Origin: Arthrobacter oryzae
Lineage (GTDB): Bacteria > Actinomycetota > Actinomycetes > Actinomycetales > Micrococcaceae
Length of the DNA: 64,000 bases
NCBI RefSeq assembly: GCF_030812315.1
Contig: NZ_JAUSSM010000001.1
Span: forward strand, 62,001-126,000
Direction of reading: 5' to 3'
The notes beneath the pieces were generated by a model that was given only the letters and a program-made list of their open reading frames with translations, made no database searches and was not told the DNA's origin. Positions 42,577 through 56,274 of the stretch are shown here, piece after piece. A program made the translations under genes and the position numbers. Positions within the stretch are counted from its first letter, which is position 1; every line of letters starts with the position of its first letter.

Positions 42577-43697
42577 CGCCCTCTATGGCTGAAGACGTAC
42601 GGATCGAACAACTCTGGATTCCCGATTCCCTGGACGGACCCGACAGCGCCGATTTCCTCGCCGCCGTCGAAGTTGGCCGCAAAGTGCGGATGCAAACATG
42701 GGGGAGCGACGACCTCGCCTACACCCCACTTGAAAAGCTCCTCGAACTTGCCGATCCCTACGAACGCCAAGTCATCCTCGTGGCCAAGATCGACGGCGAC
42801 ATCGTGGGCGCGGTGGATATCGCCCTGCCCCTGGCCGACAACCTCGACCTCGCGGAGTTCACCCTGGATATCCTGCCCGAGTTCCAGCGCCAGGGCGTCG
42901 GACGCCAGCTGCTGGAGGCAGCGGAGCAGTTTGCCCGGGGCGAAGGCCGGACCATGATCCTGATCGACACCAATCATCCCGGAGTGTCGCTGAGCAGCTC
43001 CATAGACGACCAGCTGGTCCCCGGCTCCGGCCTTGGCTTTGTCCCGCTGGGCAGCCGGGAAGTGGAGTTTGCCCGCAAGACAGGCTACACACTGCAGCAC
43101 ATCGAGCAGTTCAGTTCGTGCCTGCTGCCCCTCGACAGCAAGCTGGTGGCGGAGCTGGAGGAAGAAGCCGAGCAGGCCAACGCGGGCCGGTACCGCCTGC
43201 ATCACTGGACGGACAGGTGTCCGGACCAGTGGCTCGAATACGTGGCCGCGCTGGAAAACCAGGCCGGTGAGGACACCACGCCGTCATCACGGACCGAAGA
43301 GCAGTTGGTGTTCGACGGCGCCATGATCAGGGAGGCGGAGGAGGCCACTATCGCGCAGGGAAGGCGCACGGTGGTCACCGCCGTCGAGCACATCGCCACC
43401 GGAATGCTGGTGGGGCTGACCACCATCAGCGTGCTGTCCCAGCGGCAGGATGTGGTGTTCCAGGACGACACGGTGGTGATGCAGGAACACCGGGGCAACA
43501 AGCTGGGCCTGCTGATCAAGGTGGCCAACATGGAACGCCTGACGGAGCAGTTCCCGGATGCCAGGGTTATCTACACGTGGAACGCTCCGGAGAACCGGTA
43601 TTTGCTCAAGGTGAACCAGCAGTTGGGTTTCACAACCGCGGGGGTCACAGGAATCTGGCAGAAGGACCTCCCGGACTTCAAGCCGAGCAGCAGCTAA
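42573..43697 (+). CDS. Double-GNAT acetyltransferase 3 of 3
   Basis: 374 aa; ATG overlapping the previous stop (ATGA). DILPEFQRQGVGRQLLEAAE (about 104-123) in domain one, QDDTVVMQEHRGNKLGLLIK (about 308-327), NAPENRYLLKVNQQLGFTTA in domain two. Ends 77 bp before the rplJ leader promoter. The set of three gives a polycistronic unit of its own; linkage to the ribosomal genes may be by location only. A protein-acetylation role near ribosomal genes is speculation. Confidence 0.85.
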   Translation: MTPSMAEDVRIEQLWIPDSLDGPDSADFLAAVEVGRKVRMQTWGSDDLAYTPLEKLLELADPYERQVILVAKIDGDIVGAVDIALPLADNLDLAEFTLDILPEFQRQGVGRQLLEAAEQFARGEGRTMILIDTNHPGVSLSSSIDDQLVPGSGLGFVPLGSREVEFARKTGYTLQHIEQFSSCLLPLDSKLVAELEEEAEQANAGRYRLHHWTDRCPDQWLEYVAALENQAGEDTTPSSRTEEQLVFDGAMIREAEEATIAQGRRTVVTAVEHIATGMLVGLTTISVLSQRQDVVFQDDTVVMQEHRGNKLGLLIKVANMERLTEQFPDARVIYTWNAPENRYLLKVNQQLGFTTAGVTGIWQKDLPDFKPSSS

Positions 43698-43750
43698 GCG
43701 GTCCACGCAACAGCCCGGTCTGCGGTGTGAAGCCCGGCTCGGAGCCCGAT

Positions 43751-43780
43751 TTGGAGTACGGGCGGCGATGCCCGTAAGCT
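43751..43780 (+). promoter_or_regulatory. Promoter of the rplJL unit
   Basis: TTGGAG (43751-43756), 18-base spacer, TAAGCT (43775-43780), then the leader begins. Confidence 0.45.
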
Positions 43781-43785
43781 TGAAC

Positions 43786-43980
43786 TACCAAAGACCGTCG
43801 GTTGTTGGAAATCCACTCTCCTGAGCACAGCTCAACTCTGTAGTTTGTGCGCTGGAGGGCAAGTGGATTTCTGGACGAAGGACCCTGAACGTAGGGCGGC
43901 CGGCGCAGGTGAACGAAGCAAAGCTCCACAGTTTGAAACTGTGTTGAGCCAAGCCCCGTGCATCTGCGCGGGGCGTTTTT
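43786..43980 (+). ncRNA. L10 leader with attenuator
   Basis: About 200 nt between the promoter and rplJ. Contains CAAAGACCGTCGGTTGTTGG and complementary arms AAATCCAC (about 43808) / GTGGATTT (43864-43871), the expected L10(L12)4 binding structure. It ends in a 9-bp stem with a T-rich tail (43953-43982). Bound L10-L12 would favour the terminator, as established for L10 leaders. Exact fold not computed. Confidence 0.7.
43953..43980 (+). terminator. Attenuator terminator in the L10 leader
   Basis: GCCCCGTGC / GCGCGGGGC with ATCT loop (one T-G pair), then GTTTTTAGTTTT. Placed before rplJ, so it is regulatory rather than an end-of-operon signal. Confidence 0.8.
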
Positions 43981-44039
43981 AGTTTTAGCTCACCTGAGCG
44001 GGGACCCGGAATACCGGCACTATCCCCGGAAGGAGGGTT

Positions 44040-44630
44040 ATGGCAACGCCTGCAAAGGTTTCAGCAGTAGCTGAGATCACTAACGATTTCAAGGAATCGA
44101 ACGCCGCTGTCCTGACCGAATACCGTGGGCTCACTGTTGCACAGCTCAAGCAGCTGCGTGTTTCTCTCGGCCAGGACACCAAGTTCTCGGTCGTCAAGAA
44201 CACCCTGACCGCCATTGCAGCCAAGGAAGCTGGTGTCGAAGCATTCGACGGCCAGCTCGCCGGCCCCACTGCAATCGCGTTCATCAAGGGTGACGCAGTT
44301 GCAGCGGCCAAGAGCCTGACGGATTTTGCCAAGACCAACAAGCAGCTGGTCATCAAGACCGGTTACTTCGAGGGCAAGGCATTGAACGCCAGCGAAGTTG
44401 CTGCCCTGGCAGCACTCGAGTCCCGCGAGCTGCAGCTCGCCAAGGTTGCAGGGATCCTCAAGGCTCCTGCCGCCGCTGCTGCACGCATCATTGACGCCCT
44501 GCGCCTCAAGCTTGAAGAAGAGAACGGTGCACCGGCAGCAGCCGAAGCGCCCGCCGCTGAAGAAGCCCCCGCCGCAGAAGCAGCAGAGACCGAAGCTCCG
44601 GCCGAAGCCGCAGCCACCGAAGAGAACTAA
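44040..44630 (+). CDS. rplJ: Ribosomal protein L10
   Basis: 196 aa; GGAAGGAGGG just upstream. Conserved N-terminal RNA-binding domain (VLTEYRGLTVAQLKQLRVSL, SVVKNTLTAIAAKEAG) and C-terminal helix for L7/L12 dimers. The tail of about 30 residues is Ala/Glu/Pro-rich. Autogenously controlled through the preceding leader. Confidence 0.97.
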   Translation: MATPAKVSAVAEITNDFKESNAAVLTEYRGLTVAQLKQLRVSLGQDTKFSVVKNTLTAIAAKEAGVEAFDGQLAGPTAIAFIKGDAVAAAKSLTDFAKTNKQLVIKTGYFEGKALNASEVAALAALESRELQLAKVAGILKAPAAAAARIIDALRLKLEEENGAPAAAEAPAAEEAPAAEAAETEAPAEAAATEEN

Positions 44631-44710
44631 AACTCTCTTTCAAACCAGACTCCGGTGCGAAGGCACAGGCCCAGGCCGCCTAGCACCACCTATAGGAAGG
44701 ACGCCACACC

Positions 44711-45085
44711 ATGGCGAAGCTCACCAACGAAGAGCTCATTGAAGCTTTCAAGGAACTGACCATCATCGAGCTCTCCGAGTTCGTCAAGCTCTTCGAAGAG
44801 ACCTTCGAAGTTACCGCTGCCGCTGTTGCCGTTGCTGGCCCTGCTGCCGGTGCTGCTGAAGAAGCCGAAGAGAAGACCGAATTCGACGTCGTTCTCGAAG
44901 CTGCTGGCGACAAGAAGATCGCAGTGATCAAGGAAGTTCGCGCCATCACTTCCCTGGGCCTGAAGGAAGCTAAGGACGTTGTTGACAGCGCTCCGAAGGC
45001 CGTCCTCGAAGGCGTCACCAAGGAAGCTGCCGAGAAGGCAAAGGAGCAGCTCGAAGCTGCCGGCGCCACCGTTACCCTCAAGTAA
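44711..45085 (+). CDS. rplL: Ribosomal protein L7/L12
   Basis: 124 aa. N-terminal dimer domain ([20 protein letters not shown]), Ala/Gly/Pro hinge and C-terminal domain ([40 protein letters not shown]). Recruits translational GTPases including the EF-G and EF-Tu genes later in this window. Followed by a strong terminator. Confidence 0.97.
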   Translation: MAKLTNEELIEAFKELTIIELSEFVKLFEETFEVTAAAVAVAGPAAGAAEEAEEKTEFDVVLEAAGDKKIAVIKEVRAITSLGLKEAKDVVDSAPKAVLEGVTKEAAEKAKEQLEAAGATVTLK

Positions 45086-45100
45086 CACTCGCTTTCCAAC

Positions 45101-45136
45101 AGGAAACCCCGTCCACTCCGGTGGGCGGGGTTTCCT
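45101..45136 (+). terminator. Terminator after rplL
   Basis: 16-bp perfect stem AGGAAACCCCGTCCAC / GTGGGCGGGGTTTCCT (one G-T/C mismatch class pair) with TCCG loop, followed by GCGTTT. Confidence 0.9.
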
Positions 45137-45144
45137 GCGTTTAA

Positions 45145-45210
45145 CCCAACTGACTCGCACTTAACGTCGTGAAACCCGGGAATGACGACGTTAATTGCGA
45201 GTCAGTTGGG
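45145..45210. repeat. Intergenic palindrome, CCCAACTGACT family, copy 1
   Basis: 26-bp arms (45145-45170, 45185-45210) agree at 25 of 26 positions around GAAACCCGGGAATG. The left arm begins CCCAACTGACTCGCACTTAA. Same family as 54969-55034; the two copies differ mainly by paired substitutions in both arms. Confidence 0.9.
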
Positions 45211-45220
45211 CAGGCGGGAC

Positions 45221-45721
45221 TTATCTCACGGGGTCGGAGATGTCGGCGACCACGGCGTCCAGGGCCGTGGTCAGCGCATCGGCGTCCACGAACGCGCTGT
45301 AGCCGTGCTCCCCGGCGCCCATGGAAATGCGCCTCCCGGTGATGGTGCGGTCCGCGTAGACCGGCCACGGCGTGGTGCTGCCCAGCGGCGTGATGGTGCC
45401 GCGTTCGTAGCCCGTGGCCTCGAGCGCGACGTCGGCCGGCGGCAGTGAGAGCTTGTTGACGCCCACCAATCCCCTCAGCTTGGGCCAGGAGATCTGCCGG
45501 TCGCCGGGGATTAATGCGAAAAGGAAGCTGCCGTCCTTGTGCTTCACCACCAACGACTTCACGATGTCCGCTGGTGTGATGCCCAGGATGCCGGCTGCCT
45601 CCTCCAAGCTCCTGGCTGCCAGCCGCTCCACGATTTCGACGTCGAGGCCGCGCGCGGCGGCGTCGGCCAGGAACCGTGCCCTGCCGACGCCGCCCGCCGC
45701 GTCTGCGGATGAGGGCGCCAT
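45221..45721 (-). CDS. YbaK/prolyl-tRNA deacylase family protein
   Basis: 166 aa starting MAPSSADAAGGVGRARFLAD. YbaK/EbsC domain (KSLVVKHKDGSFLFALIPGD, about 58-77; TGYERGTITPLGSTTPWPVY). Family members edit mis-acylated Cys- or Ala-tRNA(Pro). Its ATG overlaps the stop of the thiolase gene, so it is the second gene of that minus-strand pair. Substrate tRNA not determinable by eye. Confidence 0.88.
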   Translation of the reverse strand: MAPSSADAAGGVGRARFLADAAARGLDVEIVERLAARSLEEAAGILGITPADIVKSLVVKHKDGSFLFALIPGDRQISWPKLRGLVGVNKLSLPPADVALEATGYERGTITPLGSTTPWPVYADRTITGRRISMGAGEHGYSAFVDADALTTALDAVVADISDPVR

Positions 45722-46920
45722 TAGTCCCGGTACAGGAGGAGGGCTTCGCCCTGGCCTCCGCCGCCGCACAGGGAAACGGCCGCCTTGCCGGTGCCCCGGC
45801 GTTTCAGCTCGTGGGCGGCGTGCCCGGCCAGGCGCGCACCCGAGGCACCGATCGGGTGCCCCAGGGCGATGGCACCGCCGTGGATGTTGCACTTCTCCAG
45901 CGGGTACGTAAGGTCCTTAAGTGACTGGACGGCAACTGAACCGAAGGCCTCATTGATCTCAATGAAGTCGAGATCCCCGGTGGTCCAGCCCGCACGGTTG
46001 AGGGCGTTCTTGATGGCGTTGGAAGGCTGCGAGTGCAGCGAGTTGTCCGGGCCGGCCACCTGGCCCGGCTTCCCCACCACAGCAAGGTAGTCCAGGCCGT
46101 TGTCCGCCGCGAACTTCCTGGTGGTCAGCACCAGGGCCGAGGCGCCGTCGGACAGGGGAGAGGAGTTTCCCGCCGTGATGGTGCCGTCGCTGACGAAGGC
46201 GGCGCGCAGCCCGGCCAGCGAATCGACCGTTGTATTGGGGCGCACGCCTTCATCGGTGGAGACCACGATGGGATCGCCCTTGCGCTGCTTGACGCTGATC
46301 GGCGCGATCTCGTCGTCGAAGACGCCGTTCTTTGCCGCCAGCGCGGCACGCTGGTGCGACTGGGCGGCCACATTGTCCTGCGATGTCCGGTCGATGCCCA
46401 GGACTAGGTTCCTGCTTTCCGTCGAGAGGCCCATGGAGTGACCGTCGAAGGCATCCGTGAGGCCGTCATGCGCCGCCACGTCCAGGGCCTGGATGGCCCC
46501 GTAAGTCCAGCCCTGCCTGGAGCCCGGCAGGATGTGGGGTGCCCGGGTCATGGATTCCTGGCCTCCGGCGACGACGACGGCGGCGTCACCGCTGCGGATC
46601 ATGCGGGCGGCGTCAATCACCGCCGTGAGCCCGGAAAGGCACACTTTGTTGATGGTGACCGTGGGGACGTTCCAGCCGATGCCGGCACCGATGGCGCTCT
46701 GCCGTGCCGGGTTCTGGCCGGCCCCGGCCTGCAGGACCTGGCCCATGATCACCGCGTCCACTTTGTCTGCGCCGACGCCGCTTGCAGCGAGGGCTGCCTT
46801 GATGGCATGCGCCCCGAGTTCCACCGCCGTGAAGCTGGCCAGCTGGCCGTTGAGGCGGCCCTGCGGCGTGCGGGCCGCGGCGAGGATGACAACATCGTTG
46901 TCGTCTGCGGAGTTGCTCAT
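45721..46920 (-). CDS. Acetyl-CoA C-acetyltransferase (thiolase)
   Basis: 399 aa starting MSNSADDNDVVILAAARTPQ. Active Cys94 (NKVCLSGLTAV), HIHGGAIALGHPIGASGAR with catalytic His and a final CGGGGQGEALLLYR. NEAFGSVAVQS also intact. Condenses or splits acetoacetyl-CoA. Unrelated to its ribosomal/RNA polymerase neighbours; it separates rplL from rpoB on the opposite strand. Confidence 0.94.
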   Translation of the reverse strand: MSNSADDNDVVILAAARTPQGRLNGQLASFTAVELGAHAIKAALAASGVGADKVDAVIMGQVLQAGAGQNPARQSAIGAGIGWNVPTVTINKVCLSGLTAVIDAARMIRSGDAAVVVAGGQESMTRAPHILPGSRQGWTYGAIQALDVAAHDGLTDAFDGHSMGLSTESRNLVLGIDRTSQDNVAAQSHQRAALAAKNGVFDDEIAPISVKQRKGDPIVVSTDEGVRPNTTVDSLAGLRAAFVSDGTITAGNSSPLSDGASALVLTTRKFAADNGLDYLAVVGKPGQVAGPDNSLHSQPSNAIKNALNRAGWTTGDLDFIEINEAFGSVAVQSLKDLTYPLEKCNIHGGAIALGHPIGASGARLAGHAAHELKRRGTGKAAVSLCGGGGQGEALLLYRD

Positions 46921-47336
46921 GGTTGTCTCTTCCGATCTGTGACGATGTACGCCAAGGCTATCGTGAGCCGAATCACCTATCCATTCAAACGCACCCGAGG
47001 CGGCGTCCATTCCGTGCCGCCGCCCGGGGGCGGCAGCCAATTAGGTGCCTTCGGCAACGGTGCTTGCAATAACCGGGGAAGTGGGGTAGACACGTGCGCT
47101 GTTTTGCCGTATCGTAGATATTTGCGTCTTCCCTGTTTACCTTCAGCCTTCATATAGCGGTGGGCTTTGCCTAGCAGCTGATCCATCGACGTGCCGTCCG
47201 AGACGTGCAACATCATGGTCAGCCTGGGTCCCGGGTCATATAGCGGAACCGGACTGGTAGCGCTGCGGAGTCATTCTGCAGGGCTTTTCAACGGGGGAGA
47301 TCTGAAAACGCCTGAAGGTCTGTGGAAGGATCCCTC
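46921..47336 (+). promoter_or_regulatory. rpoB upstream region
   Basis: About 415 bases. Holds the thiolase 5' end side, then on the plus strand a candidate -10 TAGATA at 47115-47120 and a long rpoB leader. A terminator-like structure is not evident. The minus-strand frame of 79 codons at 46977-47216 has no supporting features. Confidence 0.35.
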
Positions 47337-50300
47337 TTGGTCGCCTCGAGCACCTCTAATGTAAACAACGCTACCGCTATCAATGCCGACAGCACCGATG
47401 GTGCCACTCGCCGGCTCTCATTCGCAAAGATTCACGAACCTCTTGACGTTCCGAATCTGCTTGCCCTGCAAACGGACAGCTTCGACTGGCTGGTCGGAAA
47501 CGAACGCTGGCAGGCACGCGTTGCGAAGGCCGTCGAAGAAGGCGACCTCAGTGTCGCCACTAGCTCCGGTCTGTCTGACATCTTCGAAGAGATCTCCCCG
47601 ATCGAGGATTTCCAGGGCACCATGTCCCTGAGCTTCTCCGATCCGGAGTTCGCTGACCCCAAATACACCATGGCCGAGTGCAAGGACCGGGACGCTACGT
47701 ACTCGGCTCCGCTGTACGTTAAAGCCGAGTTCATGAACAACAACACGGGCGAAATCAAGCAGCAGACCGTGTTCATGGGTGACTTCCCGCTGATGACCGA
47801 GAAGGGCACCTTCGTCGTCAACGGCACCGAGCGTGTCGTTGTCTCCCAGCTGGTCCGTTCCCCGGGCGCCTACTTCGAGCGCACCGCTGACAAGACCAGC
47901 GACAAGGACATCTTCACTGCGAAGATCATCCCGTCCCGCGGTGCCTGGTTCGAGCTCGAGATCGACAAGCGCGACCAGGTCGGCGTTCGCCTTGACCGCA
48001 AGCGCAAGCAGTCCGTCACGGTGCTGCTGAAGGCCCTCGGCTGGACCGAAGGCCAGATCCTCGAAGAGTTCGGCCAGTACGACTCCATGCGCGCAACGCT
48101 GGAGAAGGACGCCACCGAAACCCGCGAAGACGCCTTGCTGGACATCTACCGGAAGCTGCGACCGGGCGAGCCGCCCACCGTTGAGGCTGCCCAGTCCCTG
48201 CTGGACAACCTGTACTTCAACTCCAAGCGCTACGATCTGGCCAAGGTCGGCCGTTACAAGATCAACCGCAAGCTTGGCATCGACCGCTCCCTTGGTGACA
48301 AGGAAGCTTCGGTCCTGCACGTTGAAGACATCGTTGCAATGATCAAGTTCCTGGTTGCACTGCACGCCGGCGAGAAGACCCTCACCGGCAAGCGCGACGG
48401 CCAGGACCACGAGCTGCGCGTCGAGATCGATGACATCGACCACTTCGGCAACCGCCGCATCCGCGCCGTCGGCGAGCTTATCGAGAACCAGGTCCGCACG
48501 GGCCTGTCCCGTATGGAGCGCGTTGTCCGCGAGCGTATGACCACGCAGGACGTCGAGGCCATCACGCCGCAGACGCTCATCAACATCCGCCCGGTTGTGG
48601 CAGCCATCAAGGAGTTCTTCGGAACTTCCCAGCTGTCGCAGTTCATGGACCAGAACAACCCGCTGTCGGGTCTGACCCACAAGCGCCGTCTGTCCGCGCT
48701 TGGCCCGGGTGGTCTGTCCCGTGACCGTGCAGGCATGGAAGTTCGAGACGTTCACCCGTCCCACTACGGACGTATGTGCCCCATCGAAACTCCTGAAGGC
48801 CCGAACATTGGTCTGATCGGTTCGCTGGCTTCCTACGGCCGCATCAACCCCTTCGGCTTCATCGAGACGCCTTACCGTCTCGTGTCCGAAGGTGTCGTTT
48901 CCGATGAGGTCCAGTACCTGACGGCCGACGACGAAGCAGAGGTCCTGATTGCACAGGCCAACGCTCCGCTGGACGAGAACAAGAAGTTCGCCGAAGAGAC
49001 TGTCCTGGTCCGCGCCCGTGGTGGTGGAGGCGAGCCTGTGCTGGTTCCCGCCGCCGACGTCGAGTTCATGGACGTTTCCCCGCGCCAGATGGTGTCCGTG
49101 GCTACGGCCCTGATCCCGTTCCTCGAGCATGACGATGCTAACCGCGCACTCATGGGTGCCAACATGCAGCGCCAAGCCGTGCCGCTGGTCCGCTCCGAGG
49201 CGCCGTTCGTCGGTACCGGCATGGAGCGCGCCGCAGCAGTCGACGCCGGTGACGTTGTCATCGCGAAGAAGGCCGGTGTGGTCACCGAGGTGTCCGCTGA
49301 ACTCGTCATCATGCTCAACGACGACGGCACGGAAACCAACTACCGCATCAACAAGTTCGCCCGTTCCAACCAGGGCAACTGCTACAACCACCGTGTCCTG
49401 GTGAGCGAAGGCCAGCGCCTCGAAGTCGGCGGCATCATCGCTGACGGCCCGGCAACGGACCAGGGTGAACTCGCCCTCGGCAAGAACCTGCTCGTGGCAT
49501 TCATGTCATGGGAAGGCCACAACTTCGAGGACGCCATCATCCTCTCGCAGCGCATTGTTGCCGAGGACGTTCTTTCCTCCATCCACATCGAGGAGCACGA
49601 GATCGATGCCCGCGACACCAAGCTTGGTGCCGAGGAAATCACCCGTGACATCCCCAACGTGTCCGAGGAAGTCCTGGCAGGCCTGGACGAGCGCGGCATC
49701 ATCCACATCGGTGCCGAGGTTGAAGCCGGCGACATCCTGGTCGGAAAGGTCACCCCGAAGGGTGAAACCGAACTGACCCCGGAAGAACGCCTGCTGCGCG
49801 CCATCTTCGGTGAGAAGTCCCGTGAAGTCCGCGATACCTCCCTGAAGGTTCCGCACGGCGAGTCCGGCACCGTCATCGGCGTCCGCGTCTTCGACCGCGA
49901 CAACGACGACGAACTGCCCCCGGGCGTCAACCAGCTGGTCCGCGTCTACGTGGCCGCCAAGCGCAAGATCACCGACGGCGACAAGCTCGCCGGCCGTCAC
50001 GGCAACAAGGGTGTTATCTCCAAGATCCTCCCGATCGAGGACATGCCCTTCCTTGCCGACGGTACCCCCGTTGATATCGTCCTGAACCCGCTGGGTGTTC
50101 CGGGCCGTATGAACGTCGGCCAGGTGCTCGAAACGCACCTCGGCTGGGTTGCCAAGACCGGTTGGAAGATCGAAGGCGAGCCCGAATGGGTCAAGCAGCT
50201 GCCGAACCTGCCGCGCGAGAGTGGCTCGACCACTGTTGCAACGCCGGTCTTCGACGGTGCGCGTGAAGAGGAAATCACGGGCCTGCTCGATTCCACGAAC

Positions 50301-50852
50301 GTGACCCGCGACGGTGACCGCCTGATCAACTCATCCGGCAAGACCCGCCTGTTTGACGGCCGCTCCGGCGAGCCGTTCCCGGATCCGATCTCGGTCGGCT
50401 ACATGTACATCCTGAAGCTCCACCACCTGGTGGACGACAAGATCCACGCACGCTCCACCGGCCCGTACTCCATGATCACGCAGCAGCCGCTGGGTGGTAA
50501 GGCACAGTTCGGTGGCCAGCGCTTCGGTGAAATGGAAGTGTGGGCGCTCGAAGCTTATGGCGCCGCTTACACGCTCCAGGAACTCCTCACGATCAAGTCG
50601 GATGATATCCACGGTCGTGTGAAGGTCTACGAAGCAATCGTCAAGGGCGAGAACATCCCCGAGCCGGGCGTTCCTGAGTCCTTCAAGGTCTTGATCAAGG
50701 AAATGCAGTCGCTGTGCCTGAACGTGGAAGTGCTTTCCACGGACGGAACCACAATTGAAATGCGTGACTCTGATGACGCAGTCTTCACGGCTGCGGAAGA
50801 ACTGGGCATCGATCTGTCTCGTGCAGAGCCCAGTTCCGTAGAAGAGGTTTAG
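47337..50852 (+). CDS. rpoB: RNA polymerase beta subunit
   Basis: 1171 aa from TTG ([10 protein letters not shown]) preceded by GGAAGGA; an in-frame GTG at 47322 overlaps that site. Wild-type-like rifampicin region ([40 protein letters not shown]). Conserved [32 protein letters not shown] and [14 protein letters not shown] (active-site Lys/Arg). C-terminal [20 protein letters not shown]. Cell's single beta subunit by context. Confidence 0.98.
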   Translation: MVASSTSNVNNATAINADSTDGATRRLSFAKIHEPLDVPNLLALQTDSFDWLVGNERWQARVAKAVEEGDLSVATSSGLSDIFEEISPIEDFQGTMSLSFSDPEFADPKYTMAECKDRDATYSAPLYVKAEFMNNNTGEIKQQTVFMGDFPLMTEKGTFVVNGTERVVVSQLVRSPGAYFERTADKTSDKDIFTAKIIPSRGAWFELEIDKRDQVGVRLDRKRKQSVTVLLKALGWTEGQILEEFGQYDSMRATLEKDATETREDALLDIYRKLRPGEPPTVEAAQSLLDNLYFNSKRYDLAKVGRYKINRKLGIDRSLGDKEASVLHVEDIVAMIKFLVALHAGEKTLTGKRDGQDHELRVEIDDIDHFGNRRIRAVGELIENQVRTGLSRMERVVRERMTTQDVEAITPQTLINIRPVVAAIKEFFGTSQLSQFMDQNNPLSGLTHKRRLSALGPGGLSRDRAGMEVRDVHPSHYGRMCPIETPEGPNIGLIGSLASYGRINPFGFIETPYRLVSEGVVSDEVQYLTADDEAEVLIAQANAPLDENKKFAEETVLVRARGGGGEPVLVPAADVEFMDVSPRQMVSVATALIPFLEHDDANRALMGANMQRQAVPLVRSEAPFVGTGMERAAAVDAGDVVIAKKAGVVTEVSAELVIMLNDDGTETNYRINKFARSNQGNCYNHRVLVSEGQRLEVGGIIADGPATDQGELALGKNLLVAFMSWEGHNFEDAIILSQRIVAEDVLSSIHIEEHEIDARDTKLGAEEITRDIPNVSEEVLAGLDERGIIHIGAEVEAGDILVGKVTPKGETELTPEERLLRAIFGEKSREVRDTSLKVPHGESGTVIGVRVFDRDNDDELPPGVNQLVRVYVAAKRKITDGDKLAGRHGNKGVISKILPIEDMPFLADGTPVDIVLNPLGVPGRMNVGQVLETHLGWVAKTGWKIEGEPEWVKQLPNLPRESGSTTVATPVFDGAREEEITGLLDSTNVTRDGDRLINSSGKTRLFDGRSGEPFPDPISVGYMYILKLHHLVDDKIHARSTGPYSMITQQPLGGKAQFGGQRFGEMEVWALEAYGAAYTLQELLTIKSDDIHGRVKVYEAIVKGENIPEPGVPESFKVLIKEMQSLCLNVEVLSTDGTTIEMRDSDDAVFTAAEELGIDLSRAEPSSVEEV

Positions 50853-50860
50853 CAGGGGGT

Positions 50861-50907
50861 TTACCGGGAAAAGCACGCGGCCCCGCCGCGCTGACTTTTC
50901 CCGGTAA
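50861..50907 (+). other. Long RNA hairpin between rpoB and rpoC
   Basis: Perfect 13-bp outer stem TTACCGGGAAAAG (50861-50873) with CTTTTCCCGGTAA (50895-50907), plus inner stem CGCGG/CCGCG. No T run follows. Could be an RNase III processing or mRNA-stability element; a termination role looks unlikely because rpoC follows. Confidence 0.8.
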
Positions 50908-50972
50908 GCCACCTCCCTCTTCCCGTAACCCAAGACTTCAGAATTTAGAGAACAAGAGAGAACAGGGACCAT

Positions 50973-54872
<3,900 letters not shown>

Positions 54873-54888
54873 CCGTTAGTTCGTCGTC

Positions 54889-54934
54889 AGGCCCCGTCCC
54901 ACTCCGCTTGAAACAGCGGAGCGGGGCGGGGCCT
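54889..54934 (+). terminator. Terminator after rpoC
   Basis: 20-bp imperfect stem AGGCCCCGTCCCACTCCGCT with AGCGGAGCGGGGCGGGGCCT, loop TGAAAC, then TTCCTGTTGG. Confidence 0.88.
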
Positions 54935-54968
54935 TTCCTGTTGGCGCAAGTAGCTGACAGTTCGTTGA

Positions 54969-55034
54969 CCCAACTGACTGGCAGTTAACGTCATCAAACG
55001 GGCGTTTCGCGACGTTAACTGCCAGTCAGTTGGG
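54969..55034. repeat. Intergenic palindrome, CCCAACTGACT family, copy 2
   Basis: 24-bp perfectly complementary arms (54969-54992, 55011-55034), left arm CCCAACTGACTGGCAGTTAA then CGTC, with an 18-base spacer that contains an inner AAACGGGCGTTT stem. Related to 45145-45210. Confidence 0.92.
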
Positions 55035-55048
55035 ATGGTTGGGCCCGA

Positions 55049-55078
55049 TTAAGGCCTGCGGGCCGTCCATGTTAGACT
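55049..55078 (+). promoter_or_regulatory. Promoter of the rpsL-rpsG-fusA unit
   Basis: TTAAGG (55049-55054), about 18 bases, TAGACT (55073-55078). A long leader of about 280 nt follows before the rpsL GTG. Confidence 0.45.
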
Positions 55079-55084
55079 GGATAC

Positions 55085-55358
55085 CAATTGTTATTGTGGC
55101 AGTGGATGAGTGCGCCGGTTGAGCTGAAAGGCTAAACCAGAGCGACGTTTCCGGTTTGCAGGGTTCTTGTGCAACGTATGCCACATTTTTGCATGCCTAG
55201 GGGCCAACGCTGACGTGAGTCAGGTTTCCCGGTGTGCGATCCGACTATTAAGGCTTCGCCTCAGCTGCTCTGGAGATTCTTCAAAGCTCGGGCGGCGGGG
55301 CAAAGCAAAAGGAGAGCGGCTGTCAGCGGCCGCTCCGGATAAAACGGAGAACACGAGA
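55085..55358 (+). other. Untranslated leader of rpsL
   Basis: No supported gene. Contains the rpsL ribosome site ACGGAGAAC near 55344 and an inverted repeat GAGCGGC..GCCGCTC near 55314-55335. An in-frame upstream extension exists but lacks conserved sequence. Confidence 0.4.
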
Positions 55359-55733
55359 GTGCCTACGATTAACCAGCTGGTCCGGAAGGGCCGCACGCCT
55401 AAGGTCAAAAAGACCAAGGCTCCCGCGCTTAACGGCAGCCCGATGCGCCGCGGTGTTTGCACCCGCGTCTACACCACCACCCCGAAGAAGCCGAACTCGG
55501 CTCTGCGTAAGGTTGCACGTGTGCGCCTTAACGGTGGCGTTGAAGTCACTGCCTACATCCCCGGTGTAGGCCACAACCTCCAGGAGCACTCCATTGTGCT
55601 CGTCCGTGGCGGTCGTGTGAAGGACCTTCCGGGTGTCCGCTACAAGATCGTCCGTGGCGCCCTCGATACCCAGGGTGTGAAGAACCGTAAGCAGGCCCGC
55701 AGCCGCTACGGCGCAAAGATGGAGAAGAAGTAA
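55359..55733 (+). CDS. rpsL: Ribosomal protein S12
   Basis: 124 aa from GTG. Streptomycin-site lysines are wild type: [15 protein letters not shown] and [11 protein letters not shown]. Normal length; first gene of the str operon. rpsG begins 1 bp after its stop. Confidence 0.98.
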   Translation: MPTINQLVRKGRTPKVKKTKAPALNGSPMRRGVCTRVYTTTPKKPNSALRKVARVRLNGGVEVTAYIPGVGHNLQEHSIVLVRGGRVKDLPGVRYKIVRGALDTQGVKNRKQARSRYGAKMEKK

Positions 55734-55734
55734 T

Positions 55735-56205
55735 ATGCCTCGCAAGGGTCCGGCCCCCAAGCGGCCGCTAGTTCTAGATCCCGTATACGGCTCCCCGCTG
55801 GTCACCCAGCTCATCAACAAGGTGCTCGTAGACGGCAAGAAGTCCACCGCTGAGCGCATCGTTTACGGTGCCCTCGAAGGCGCCCGCGCCAAGTCCGGCG
55901 GCGACCCCGTTGCAGCCCTCAAGAAGGCCATGGAGAACGTCAAGCCGTCCCTCGAGGTCCGCTCCCGCCGTGTCGGTGGCGCCACCTACCAGGTTCCGGT
56001 TGAGGTCAAGCCGGGCCGGTCCACCGCCCTCGCCCTGCGCTGGCTGGTCGGTTACTCCAAGGCCCGCCGCGAAAAGACGATGACCGAGCGCCTCCAGAAC
56101 GAAATCCTGGATGCCTCCAACGGTCTCGGTGCCGCTGTGAAGCGTCGCGAAGACACCCACAAGATGGCCGAGTCCAACAAGGCCTTCGCACACTACCGCT
56201 GGTAA
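55735..56205 (+). CDS. rpsG: Ribosomal protein S7
   Basis: 156 aa. [36 protein letters not shown] segment ([20 protein letters not shown]), [20 protein letters not shown], and [15 protein letters not shown] at the end. Assembles the 30S head and autoregulates the str operon in E. coli. A hairpin follows before fusA. Confidence 0.98.
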   Translation: MPRKGPAPKRPLVLDPVYGSPLVTQLINKVLVDGKKSTAERIVYGALEGARAKSGGDPVAALKKAMENVKPSLEVRSRRVGGATYQVPVEVKPGRSTALALRWLVGYSKARREKTMTERLQNEILDASNGLGAAVKRREDTHKMAESNKAFAHYRW

Positions 56206-56216
56206 TACTTCCCGGA

Positions 56217-56244
56217 CGCCGCCGGCTCAGACGAGCCGGCGGCG
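56217..56244 (+). other. Perfect hairpin between rpsG and fusA
   Basis: 12-bp stem CGCCGCCGGCTC / GAGCCGGCGGCG with AGAC tetraloop, 17 bases before the fusA ribosome site (AAAGGGAG). No T run, so not a terminator; it may protect or regulate fusA translation. Confidence 0.85.
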
Positions 56245-56274
56245 AACGTGCAGTCCATCCGAAAGGGAGACCCC

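Noticed and set aside
46977..47216. 79-codon minus-strand frame in the rpoB upstream region
   Set aside because: No ribosome site, composition rich in Pro/Arg, and it overlaps the region where the rpoB promoter must lie.
47418..49391. 657-codon minus-strand frame opposite rpoB
   Set aside because: Same reason: a codon-bias shadow without ribosome site or family similarity.
50861..50907. Terminator between rpoB and rpoC
   Set aside because: Stem is strong but no T run follows and rpoC has no convincing promoter of its own, so full termination would be harmful.
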